Shown here one piece after another: positions 1 to 5,609 of a stretch of DNA of 5,609 nucleotides. The translations under genes were made by a program, and so were the position numbers. A model generated the notes under the pieces. It worked only from the letters and a program-made list of their open reading frames with translations, made no database searches and had not been told where the DNA came from. The stretch lies in NCBI GenBank assembly GCA_903910495.1, contig CAIVZW010000293.1:1-5609 (forward strand), written 5' to 3'. This stretch comes from an uncultured beta proteobacterium. GTDB lineage: Bacteria; Pseudomonadota; Gammaproteobacteria; Burkholderiales; Rhodocyclaceae. The stretch's first letter is position 1. Every line of letters starts with the position of its first letter.

Positions 1-603
1 CCGGCCCCGACGACCGAACTCGAATACGCAACGACTTTCCAGTTGCTGGTCGCCGTCATCCTCTCGGCGCAGGCCACCGACAGGAGCGTCAACCTGGCGA
101 CGCGCAAACTGTTCGCCGACGCACCGACGGCGCAGGCCATCCTCGCACTCGGCGAAGCAGGGCTGGCCGGCTACATCAACCGCATCGGTCTGTTCAACAG
201 CAAGGCCAAAAACGTCATCGCCACCTGCCGCCAGTTGATCGAGCTTCATCGCGGCGAGGTCCCGCACGCGCGGGAAGCACTCGAAGCGCTTCCCGGTGTC
301 GGCCGGAAGACCGCCAACGTAGTGCTCAACACGGCTTTCGGCGAAGCGACCATCGCCGTCGACACGCATATCTTCCGCCTCGCCAACCGGACGCGGCTGG
401 CACCGGGCAAGACAGTGCTCGCCGTCGAACTCAAACTGCTAAAATCAGTTCCGGATGAATTCAAGCGGGACGCGCATCACTGGCTGATCCTGCACGGACG
501 TTACGTCTGCAAGGCGCGCAAGCCGGAGTGCTGGCGTTGCGCCATTGCCGACCTGTGCGAATATAAGAACAAGAATGAACTTTATCAAGAAGCCTCCCGA
601 TGA
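1..603 (+). CDS. nth: Endonuclease III (Nth), 5'-truncated by window edge
   Basis: DNA glycosylase/AP lyase that removes oxidised pyrimidines and nicks the abasic site in base-excision repair. The frame is open from base 1, and its first residues (PAPTTELEY) match the PTTEL stretch near residue 20 of E. coli Nth, so about 17 N-terminal residues lie outside the window and 200 codons are visible. Visible numbering: LSAQATD near 21-27; helix-hairpin-helix LPGVGRKTANVVL with catalytic Lys103; VDTHIFR with catalytic Asp121. The Lys-Asp spacing of 18 equals E. coli K120/D138. The C-terminal 4Fe-4S loop is intact: Cys170, 177, 180 and 186 in the C-X6-C-X2-C-X5-C pattern. The TTG at 43 is not the start, because family homology continues upstream of it. 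The stop TGA (601-603) overlaps the next gene's ATG (600-602), suggesting translational coupling. The C-terminus has a short tail of about a dozen residues beyond CEYK. Identification is secure. Confidence 0.97.
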   Translation, partial: PAPTTELEYATTFQLLVAVILSAQATDRSVNLATRKLFADAPTAQAILALGEAGLAGYINRIGLFNSKAKNVIATCRQLIELHRGEVPHAREALEALPGVGRKTANVVLNTAFGEATIAVDTHIFRLANRTRLAPGKTVLAVELKLLKSVPDEFKRDAHHWLILHGRYVCKARKPECWRCAIADLCEYKNKNELYQEASR

Positions 604-1730
604 CCGTCGCTACCGCACTCATAACCGGAAATGATCCGCTGCCTCAGCTTGCCGAGGAAGCGATCCGCCAGGCCCTCGGCAAGGCCGGGCTGTCGCACGC
701 CAATGGCGTACTGCTTTTCCTGACCCCCGAGTTCGCCCGCCATGCCCAGCAAACCGTGACCGCCGTTGCCCGCACAGCACAGTGCACCCAGGTAACCGGG
801 GGCATTGCCTCGGGCGTGTTTACCGAGTCCGGCTGGGCGCTGGATCGTCCGGCCGTGGCCGCCATGGTGTTTGGCGGCGGACTCTCGCTCGGGCACCCGG
901 AAGTTGGCGAGCACCCGCTGTTAAGTTATGCCGGCGGTTCATTCCCGCCGGAGTGGAACGATTCCGCAAGGCGCTTCGGTGGCACGTTCAGCGGCAATTT
1001 TGCCGGCAGCGTGGGCCACGCCGAACCGCTTGTCTGGCAGCAGAGCCGTCTTGCCGATCACCAAGGCTGCACTGTGCAAGTCCTGGGCGCGGATGTCGCC
1101 ATCGGCGTTTCCAGCGGTCTGCAACTGCTCGGCAATCCCCAGCCGGTCGACAGCAGCAAGGCTTACGATCTGGAAAGCCTGGGCGGACAAGCGGCGCTGA
1201 AGAGCCTGAATCGGGCTCTGCCACCCGCACTGCGCCAACACACAACGCTGCCGTTGCATCAACTTAGCGCCGTGCTGATGGAGAACGCCAGCGACCGCCA
1301 TGACGCACTTGCCGACGGGCACTATCGACCGGTCGCCATCATCGCCGCCAACGCCGACCTCTCGCTGACGCTGGCCGAACGTGTCGCACCGGGACAGTAC
1401 CTGGCCTGGGCGATCCGGCAACCGGTCGCCGCAGAAGCCGACATGCGACGCAGCATTGAGCGGCTGGCCAGGAGCGTGGTCCATCCGGCATGCGCCCTGA
1501 TGTTCTCGTGCATTGGCCGGGGCCCCTATTTTTACGCCGGAGAAGACCGCGACCTGAACGTCCTGCGCGAAAAATTTCCGGGATTGCCGATACTCGGCAC
1601 CTACGGCACCGGGCAGATTGCACCGGCCAGCAGCACCAGCGGTTGCGGCAACCGGCAGTTGCAGAATGCCGTCGTTACCGCACTCGTCAGCCAGCAGTTG
1701 AAGGCAGCCCGCGTTCATTCCATCCGCTGA
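600..1730 (+). CDS. FIST N/C-domain sensory protein
   Basis: A 376-residue stand-alone FIST protein. FIST domains are predicted small-ligand sensors (amino acids and similar compounds were proposed), often fused to signalling modules; here nothing else is fused. The FIST_N region spans about residues 20-220 and includes VTGGIASGVFTESG (65-78). The FIST_C region spans about 221-365 and carries the family hallmarks FSCIGRGPYFY (302-312) and GTYGTGQIAP (333-342). There is no signal peptide or membrane segment, so it should be cytosolic. The ATG sits in an ATGA overlap with nth and has only a weak purine-rich site upstream (AAGAAG near 587-592), so ribosomes finishing nth probably supply much of its initiation. 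No terminator is evident between it and the next gene, which has its own promoter. Family assignment is strong; the ligand and the partner protein are unknown, and no partner kinase or cyclase lies in the window. Confidence 0.9.
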   Translation: MTVATALITGNDPLPQLAEEAIRQALGKAGLSHANGVLLFLTPEFARHAQQTVTAVARTAQCTQVTGGIASGVFTESGWALDRPAVAAMVFGGGLSLGHPEVGEHPLLSYAGGSFPPEWNDSARRFGGTFSGNFAGSVGHAEPLVWQQSRLADHQGCTVQVLGADVAIGVSSGLQLLGNPQPVDSSKAYDLESLGGQAALKSLNRALPPALRQHTTLPLHQLSAVLMENASDRHDALADGHYRPVAIIAANADLSLTLAERVAPGQYLAWAIRQPVAAEADMRRSIERLARSVVHPACALMFSCIGRGPYFYAGEDRDLNVLREKFPGLPILGTYGTGQIAPASSTSGCGNRQLQNAVVTALVSQQLKAARVHSIR

Positions 1731-1757
1731 GCCGGCTGCCGATTTCTTCTTCAAGTC

Positions 1758-1786
1758 CTGACAGGCTTATACTGGATAACTATAAG
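1758..1786 (+). promoter_or_regulatory. Sigma70-type promoter for the HD-domain gene
   Basis: CTGACA at 1758-1763 (5/6 match to TTGACA) and TATAAG at 1781-1786 (5/6 match to TATAAT) are separated by exactly 17 bp. Transcription would start near 1793, leaving a leader of roughly 20 nt that contains GGAG (1804-1807), 5 nt before the ATG at 1813. It lies in the 82-bp gap after the FIST gene, so the HD gene can be expressed independently of nth-FIST. This is a motif reading only; no transcript evidence is available. Confidence 0.6.
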
Positions 1787-1812
1787 GCTGCCCATTTTCA
1801 TGTGGAGTCGTC

Positions 1813-2433
1813 ATGAACCCTGCCACCGCACTCGAACAACAAATCCGCTTCATCGTTGAAATCGACCGCCTGAAGACCGTTCTTCGCCAGAACTATCTGG
1901 TTGGTGGCTCACGGCGCGAGAACACCGCCGAACACAGCTGGCACGTTACCCTGATGGCCATGGTGCTGAGCGAGCACGCAGCCGCTCCGGTCGACCGCGC
2001 TCGCGTACTTGAGCTTCTGCTGGTGCACGATCTGGTCGAAATCGATGCCGGCGACACCTTCGCCTATGACAGCCAGGGCTCCGAGACCAAGCTCGCGCGC
2101 GAGCAAGCGGCGGCCGAGCGGATTTTTGGGCTGCTTCCCGAGGCACAGGCCAGACAACTGCGTGAGCTATGGGACGAATACGAGTCCGCTCAGACTGCGG
2201 AAGCCCGTTTCGCCCTTTCGCTCGACCGCCTGATGCCGATGCTCCACAACGCCCTGAGCGAGGGCCGCGCCTGGCGGGCCAATGGCGTAATTGCCGACAA
2301 GGTGCGCCAACGCGCCGAATCCATCACCTGCGGCAGCCCGGCGCTGGGCGCGCTGGCCAGAGAACTGATCGAATCCTCGGTGGCTGCCGGCTATCTCGCC
2401 GACCCGAAACCCGAGTCCTGTGATAGCGTCTGA
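1813..2433 (+). CDS. HD-domain hydrolase, YfbR/HD_3 type (putative 5'-nucleotidase)
   Basis: A 206-residue soluble HD-superfamily metal-dependent phosphohydrolase. The nearest characterised relative I can align is E. coli YfbR, a dNMP 5'-nucleotidase. Metal-site residues are all present: His41 in AEHSWH, His72-Asp73 in VHDLVEIDAGD, and Asp138 in SLDRL. Glu76 and Asp81 fall at the same offsets from the HD pair as YfbR E72 and D77, and Arg25 (in DRLKTVLRQ) lines up with YfbR R18. The protein should therefore be catalytically competent. The start is chosen by GGAG at 1804-1807 with 5-nt spacing and by homology beginning within about 10 residues. It is probably monocistronic: a promoter lies upstream and a 172-bp AT-rich gap follows. 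A nucleotide-pool clean-up role is inferred; HD_3 proteins also include members with other or unknown phosphate substrates, so no gene symbol is given. Confidence 0.9.
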   Translation: MNPATALEQQIRFIVEIDRLKTVLRQNYLVGGSRRENTAEHSWHVTLMAMVLSEHAAAPVDRARVLELLLVHDLVEIDAGDTFAYDSQGSETKLAREQAAAERIFGLLPEAQARQLRELWDEYESAQTAEARFALSLDRLMPMLHNALSEGRAWRANGVIADKVRQRAESITCGSPALGALARELIESSVAAGYLADPKPESCDSV

Positions 2434-2605
2434 ACTTTCGGGAATTCACCCTGCTTTATCCCAGTGAAACAAATGTTGTGTTTTTATAATTAGACGAGTA
2501 TCTTTAAAGCTACAAAATAAGCGTTGTATTAGGTTGTTAAGTGGGGGTTTGCCAGCGCTCTCTAGGTTTTGAGAGATATGTCGACACATTTAGGGGAAGA
2601 TTGCT
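2434..2605 (+). promoter_or_regulatory. AT-rich promoter/leader region of the MFS gene
   Basis: This intergenic stretch is clearly more AT-rich than the flanking coding DNA, especially 2465-2535. It contains a perfect TATAAT at 2485-2490, but the expected -35 position (about 2462-2467, CAGTGA) is poor. A second weak pair is TTGTGT (2476-2481) with TATCTT (2499-2504) at 17 bp. A promoter needing an activator would fit the weak -35. Possible operators are the 8-bp palindrome TGTCGACA (2579-2586) and the small inverted repeat TCTCT/AGAGA (2559-2563 and 2572-2576). The Shine-Dalgarno AGGGGA (2592-2597) lies 8 nt before the ATG at 2606. Exact promoter position is uncertain. Confidence 0.45.
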
Positions 2606-3856
2606 ATGGATACAAACGAACAAGCATCAGCGTCCGACGCCAGCAGCGGAAAATCGGAGCAAGTGAGCAGTTATGGCTGGAAAGCCCTGGCCGGCTCTAC
2701 AGTAGGCTATGCCATGGATGGTTTTGATCTGCTGATTCTTGGCTTCATGCTGTCGGCGATTTCGGCCGAACTGAAACTCAGCCCGGCGCAGGCCGGATCA
2801 CTGGTGACCTGGACACTGATCGGAGCAGTAGCCGGAGGGCTCATTTTTGGTGCGCTCAGCGACCATTTCGGACGTATCCGGGTGCTGACCTGGACCATCG
2901 TGCTGTTCGCCGTGTTCACCGGTATGTGTGCATTTGCCACCGGCTACTGGGATCTGCTGATCTATCGCACCATTGCCGGCATTGGCCTGGGCGGTGAATT
3001 CGGCATTGGCATGGCGCTGGCCTCCGAAGCCTGGCCGGCCAAGCACCGCGCCAGGGCAACGTCCTATGTCGCTCTCGGCTGGCAGATCGGGGTTCTGGGC
3101 GCCGCCTTGCTGACCCCCCTGCTGCTGCCGACGATCGGCTGGCGTGGCATGTTCATGGTCGGCGTGATTCCGGCGTTTGTCGCCTGGTTTATCCGGAGCA
3201 AACTGCACGAACCGGAACTGTTCGTGAAAAGCGCGGCCAAGCGTAAATCGACCTTTGACGCCTTCAAGCTGTTGTTCGTGGACAAGGCCACGTCCAAAAT
3301 CAGCACCGGCATCATGATCCTGACCTCGGTGCAGAACTTCGGCTACTACGGCATCATGATCTGGATGCCGAACTTCCTCTCCAAGCAACTGGGTTTCAGC
3401 CTGACCAAATCGTCGATGTGGACTGCCGTCACCATCCTCGGCATGATGGCCGGTATCTGGATTTTTGGCCAACTTGCCGACCGCATCGGGCGCAAGCCGA
3501 CCTTCCTGCTGTTCCAGGCCGGTGCTGTGATCATGGTGCTGACCTATTCGCAGCTCAGCGACCCCAACACCATGCTGTGGGCCGGCGCCTTGCTCGGCAT
3601 GTTCGTCAACGGCATGATGGGCGGTTACGGTGCGCTGATGTCGGAAGGCTATCCGACCGAGGCGCGCGCCACGGCGCAAAACGTACTGTTCAACATCGGG
3701 CGCGGCATCGGCGGTTTCGGTCCGGTGGTTGTCGGTTCGCTGGTGGCGGCCTACTCGTTCCCGATCGCCATCGGCCTGCTGGCGACGATCTACGTCATCG
3801 ACATGTTCGCTACCGTTTTCCTGATTCCCGAACTCAAGGGTACGGAACTGAAATAA
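2606..3856 (+). CDS. MFS transporter, aromatic-acid/carboxylate symporter-like
   Basis: A 416-residue inner-membrane transporter of the major facilitator superfamily, most like the AAHS/SHS acid:proton symporter lineages. About 27 hydrophilic residues precede TM1. TM1 (about 28-50) carries DGFD (38-41), the paired-Asp motif seen in PcaK-type aromatic-acid carriers. Motif A appears after TM2 as GALSDHFGRIR (82-92) and again after TM8 as GQLADRIGRKP (288-298), the expected duplication. TM4 has RTIAGIGLGGEFGIG (121-135). GYPTEARATAQN (348-359) resembles the E-x-Y-P-T-x-x-R signature of organic-acid and sugar porters. Twelve hydrophobic segments are visible with a central cytosolic loop near 198-228, so length and topology are normal. 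The start is supported by AGGGGA 8 nt upstream. The next gene is an M20 amidase, which suggests import of that enzyme's substrate, possibly an N-carbamoyl, N-acyl or ureido acid; this is inference. MFS identity is certain; substrate is not. Confidence 0.93.
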   Translation: MDTNEQASASDASSGKSEQVSSYGWKALAGSTVGYAMDGFDLLILGFMLSAISAELKLSPAQAGSLVTWTLIGAVAGGLIFGALSDHFGRIRVLTWTIVLFAVFTGMCAFATGYWDLLIYRTIAGIGLGGEFGIGMALASEAWPAKHRARATSYVALGWQIGVLGAALLTPLLLPTIGWRGMFMVGVIPAFVAWFIRSKLHEPELFVKSAAKRKSTFDAFKLLFVDKATSKISTGIMILTSVQNFGYYGIMIWMPNFLSKQLGFSLTKSSMWTAVTILGMMAGIWIFGQLADRIGRKPTFLLFQAGAVIMVLTYSQLSDPNTMLWAGALLGMFVNGMMGGYGALMSEGYPTEARATAQNVLFNIGRGIGGFGPVVVGSLVAAYSFPIAIGLLATIYVIDMFATVFLIPELKGTELK

Positions 3857-3864
3857 GGCAGCAC

Positions 3865-3912
3865 CAGGCTGGACGGCGGCGCGCACGAGCGACCGCATCC
3901 AGCCTGTTCTCA
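3865..3912 (+). terminator. Candidate intrinsic terminator after the MFS gene
   Basis: A perfect 9-bp inverted repeat, CAGGCTGGA (3865-3873) and TCCAGCCTG (3898-3906), begins 8 bp after the MFS stop. The 24-nt loop is GC-rich, with a few possible inner pairs. The 3' side reads TTCTCAT, a poor U-tract, so termination is probably partial and read-through into the amidase gene is plausible. Confidence 0.5.
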
Positions 3913-3971
3913 TGCATCAGAATCAACATGACGATCGAGTGTTGTTCTCACCACAGTCACGATCTGACCGA

Positions 3972-4000
3972 CAGGATGCAGCGACTCACGCCGCATCCTG
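3972..4000 (+). promoter_or_regulatory. Leader hairpin upstream of the amidase gene
   Basis: CAGGATGC (3972-3979) pairs with GCATCCTG (3993-4000). After one A/C mismatch, GCG (3981-3983) pairs with CGC (3989-3991) around a 5-nt ACTCA loop. This stable stem ends 12 nt before the AGGA ribosome-binding site (4013-4016) and 24 nt before the ATG. No T-run follows, so it is not a classical terminator. It could protect the downstream mRNA, serve as a protein-binding site, or take part in attenuation. No convincing sigma70 promoter is visible between 3907 and 4024. Confidence 0.4.
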
Positions 4001-4024
4001 ACTGAATTCTCCAGGACAACTTTC

Positions 4025-5281
4025 ATGGATATTCTGGAACTGCGTCCAGTTGCCGAGGAACTGTTTTCAAAAGTTCGCGAACTCTCGCATGACGGCGTTG
4101 GTGTCACGCGCGCAAGCTATGGCGAGGGAGAATCGGCCACAGCCAGTTTCCTGCGCGACTTTGCCCTGAAGCATGGACTCGAGGTCAGCGCTGACCGGGC
4201 AGCCAATTTACTGTTTCGTCTGCCGGATACCTGCGGCGAAGGACAAGCCGTGTGGTGCGGGTCGCATCTGGATTCGGTACCCCAGGGCGGCAACTACGAC
4301 GGTCTGGCCGGAGTCGTGGCCGGTCTGCTCTGCCTGCTGGCGCAAAAGCAGTCGGGAACTCCTTCTTGCATTCCGCTGCAGGTCATTGGCTTCCGCGGCG
4401 AAGAAAGTGCCTGGTTCGGCAAGGCCTACATCGGATCGGGCGCCCTGTTCGGCCTGCTCGATGCCGACGATCTGGCGCTTGGGCAGCGCAACAGCGGGGA
4501 ATCACTGGCCAGTTGCATGCAAAATGCAGGGGCCGAGATCGAGGCCATCAGCCGTCAGGACGTCCTTTTTGACCCGCTTCGGGTTCGCGCCTTCCTCGAA
4601 CTGCACATCGAACAGGGGCCGGTGATGGTGGCGCGCAAGCTGCCGCTGGCCGTGGTTTCCGGCATTCGCGGCAATGTGCGGCACAACAGCATCCAGTGCA
4701 TCGGCGCAGCCGGACACTCCGGTGCGGTTCCGCGTTGGCTGCGCCGCGACGCCATGTTTGCCGTGGCCGACCTGATCATGCGCCTGGACGAGCACTGGAG
4801 CGTCCTGCTCGAACGCGGCACAGACCTGGTGGTGACCACCGGCATGGTTTCGACCAACACGGCCGAGCACGCCGTTTCGCGCATCCCTAGCCAGGTCAGA
4901 TTCAGTTTCGAGGTGCGCAGCAAGAGCATCGACACGCTGGAAGCCTTCTATCAGTTGATGCGCGCAGAATGCACCGCGATCAGCCGCGAACGCCAGGTGC
5001 GTTTCGAGTTTGACCGCCGTCTGTTGTCGAAGCCAGCGACCATGGACAGCCAGCTCTGCGACCTGCTGTCAAAAGTCTGTGCCCGGCAGGGCACAACGTT
5101 TGAAGTCATTGCCAGCGGGGCCGGGCACGACGCCTCGCTGTTCGCCAACGCCGGCATTCCGAGCGGCATGCTCTTCATCCGCAACCAGAACGGCTCGCAC
5201 AACCCGGAGGAAGAGATGGAAATGGATGACTTCATGCTCGGCGTTCAGGTATTGCATGAAACAATCCGGGAGCTGTCATGA
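4025..5281 (+). CDS. M20-family hydantoinase/carbamoylase-type amidase
   Basis: A 418-residue cytosolic binuclear zinc amidohydrolase of the group that includes N-carbamoyl-L-amino-acid hydrolase, beta-ureidopropionase and allantoate amidohydrolase; length is normal. Predicted zinc ligands are His81 (GSHLDSVP), Asp92 (GGNYDG), Glu127 (RGEES, with Glu126 as catalytic base), His194 (LELHIEQGP) and His392 (NGSHNPEE). His231 (AAGHSG) matches the catalytic His of the lid/dimerisation domain (about 212-325). Arg298 in FEVRS matches the substrate-carboxylate Arg. Several usual motifs are altered: NVIP reads SRIP (285-288), the TTPM after the lid His reads AVPR, and EEGxRFG reads EESAWFG (126-132). 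This marks a divergent subgroup with an unassigned substrate. The start is supported by AGGA (4013-4016) 8 nt upstream. The MFS gene is 168 bp upstream, and an XRE-type regulator lies downstream beyond a repeat. Fold and C-N hydrolase class are secure; calling it AllC or a carbamoylase would be over-annotation. Confidence 0.92.
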   Translation: MDILELRPVAEELFSKVRELSHDGVGVTRASYGEGESATASFLRDFALKHGLEVSADRAANLLFRLPDTCGEGQAVWCGSHLDSVPQGGNYDGLAGVVAGLLCLLAQKQSGTPSCIPLQVIGFRGEESAWFGKAYIGSGALFGLLDADDLALGQRNSGESLASCMQNAGAEIEAISRQDVLFDPLRVRAFLELHIEQGPVMVARKLPLAVVSGIRGNVRHNSIQCIGAAGHSGAVPRWLRRDAMFAVADLIMRLDEHWSVLLERGTDLVVTTGMVSTNTAEHAVSRIPSQVRFSFEVRSKSIDTLEAFYQLMRAECTAISRERQVRFEFDRRLLSKPATMDSQLCDLLSKVCARQGTTFEVIASGAGHDASLFANAGIPSGMLFIRNQNGSHNPEEEMEMDDFMLGVQVLHETIRELS

Positions 5282-5323
5282 GTAGTGACCCGGTACATAC
5301 GCAGGTGGCCAACATGAAAAACA

Positions 5324-5425
5324 CCCCTCACCCCAGCCATCTCCCGGCTCTGCACTCCAAGGGTGTTTCCTGCGGGGCACATTCCCTGCGGTCACGGGAG
5401 AGGGTGCGCGGCAGCGCGGTGAGGG
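5324..5425. repeat. Dispersed-type imperfect inverted repeat (REP/MITE-like)
   Basis: The outer arms CCCTCACC (5325-5332) and GGTGAGGG (5418-5425) are perfectly complementary. The inner arms CCATCTCCCG (5337-5346) and CGGGAGAGGG (5395-5404) pair with one mismatch. The interior holds a short direct repeat, CCTGCGG at 5369-5375 and 5385-5391. The CCCTCACCCCAGCC / CTCCCG...GGGAGAGGG style is familiar from dispersed non-coding repeats in high-GC proteobacterial genomes; that identification is from memory. It sits 43 bp after the amidase stop and may act as a 3'-end mRNA stabiliser or weak terminator. Copy number cannot be judged from one window. Confidence 0.6.
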
Positions 5426-5477
5426 CAGTGGGCAAGCGCACTGTCTGCCAACGGTAATTGTGAATAGTCTTTCTTCC

Positions 5478-5609
5478 ATGCCAAGACTCGACACTGACAC
5501 AGAGAAGCAGGCCCACGCCTTCTCCTCATCGATCAACTACGATGAACTGGGCAATCGCCTCAGGGCCTACCGGATCGGCGCGTCCCTGCTGGCCGAGGAC
5601 ATCGCGAAG
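5478..5609 (+). CDS. XRE-type helix-turn-helix regulator, N-terminal fragment
   Basis: Only the first 44 codons are inside the window; the frame is open to the last base. Residues 24-43 (LGNRLRAYRI...AEDIA) look like helix 1 and the start of helix 2 of a Cro/C1 (XRE) DNA-binding domain, preceded by a polar N-terminal tail. The rest of the HTH and any effector domain are cut off. The start is uncertain: ATG at 5478 has no clear Shine-Dalgarno, and an in-frame GTG at 5460 would add six residues (MNSLSS). The frame stays open further back through the repeat, but that region looks non-coding. Its position after the MFS/amidase genes suggests it may regulate them. The class assignment is moderate because it rests on about 20 residues. 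Confidence 0.6.
   Translation, partial: MPRLDTDTEKQAHAFSSSINYDELGNRLRAYRIGASLLAEDIAK

Noticed and set aside
939..1754. A 271-codon minus-strand frame opposite the FIST gene
   Set aside because: It shows no recognisable motif and lies opposite a gene with clear FIST family motifs; long antisense frames are common in high-GC DNA.
1490..1816. A 108-codon + strand frame spanning the end of the FIST gene and the gap
   Set aside because: It lies in another frame of the FIST gene, covers the promoter region and has the Arg/Pro-rich composition of a shadow frame.
2403..2442. Inverted repeat CCCGAAA/TTTCGGG flanking the HD-gene stop codon as a terminator
   Set aside because: Only 7 bp of stem with a 26-nt loop and no T-tract; too weak to call.
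2798..3913. A 371-codon open frame on the minus strand, antisense to the MFS gene
   Set aside because: Its composition (very rich in His, Gln, Asp, Arg and Gly, with no domain or membrane pattern) is that of the reverse complement of a high-GC gene. The + strand frame is a clear 12-TM transporter.
5278..5457. A 59-codon frame starting in an ATGA overlap with the amidase stop (MSSDPVHTQVANMKN...)
   Set aside because: The overlap looks attractive, but most of the frame runs through the inverted repeat and the peptide has no conserved-looking features. It is best explained as chance read-through of a non-coding repeat.
1..5609. Defence system, CRISPR array, toxin-antitoxin pair, prophage or tRNA/rRNA genes
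   Set aside because: Looked for on both strands; no repeat-spacer pattern, cloverleaf, integrase, transposase, nuclease-toxin or similar gene was found. Every sizeable gene belongs to a known metabolic, sensory or repair family.

Overview
The window is high-GC bacterial DNA with tightly packed genes, all on the + strand. The protein sequences look betaproteobacterial: a proteobacterial-type Nth endonuclease III, a FIST sensor of the FSCIGRGPYFY type, an HD_3 hydrolase, and an MFS/M20-amidase pair. A Rhodocyclales-like host is my best guess, from recollection of sequence style only. No rRNA, tRNA, CRISPR array, insertion sequence or phage gene is visible.

Left part (1-2433), housekeeping. The window opens inside nth (DNA base-excision repair; about 17 N-terminal residues are missing). 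Its stop overlaps the start of a complete FIST-domain sensor gene in an ATGA junction, so the two are probably co-translated. After an 82-bp gap holding a good sigma70-type promoter comes an HD-domain phosphohydrolase of the YfbR/HD_3 type with a full set of metal and catalytic residues.

Right part (2434-5609), probably catabolic. A 172-bp AT-rich intergenic region leads into a 12-TM MFS transporter resembling the aromatic-acid/carboxylate symporter lineages. It is followed by a hairpin with terminator features, a second hairpin in a leader region, and a complete M20-family amidase of the hydantoinase/carbamoylase group. A dispersed-type inverted repeat (about 5324-5425) follows. The window ends in the first 44 codons of what looks like an XRE-type helix-turn-helix regulator. 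The simplest reading is a small uptake-and-hydrolysis cassette: the MFS protein imports an organic acid or N-acylated/ureido compound, the amidase cleaves a C-N bond in the cytosol, and the neighbouring regulator may control it. The substrate cannot be read from the sequence.

The most interesting point is that the amidase keeps all zinc-site residues but departs from the usual family motifs around the substrate pocket, including Ser where a substrate-binding Asn is expected. I found no clear sign of a wholly new system; most of the window is ordinary.
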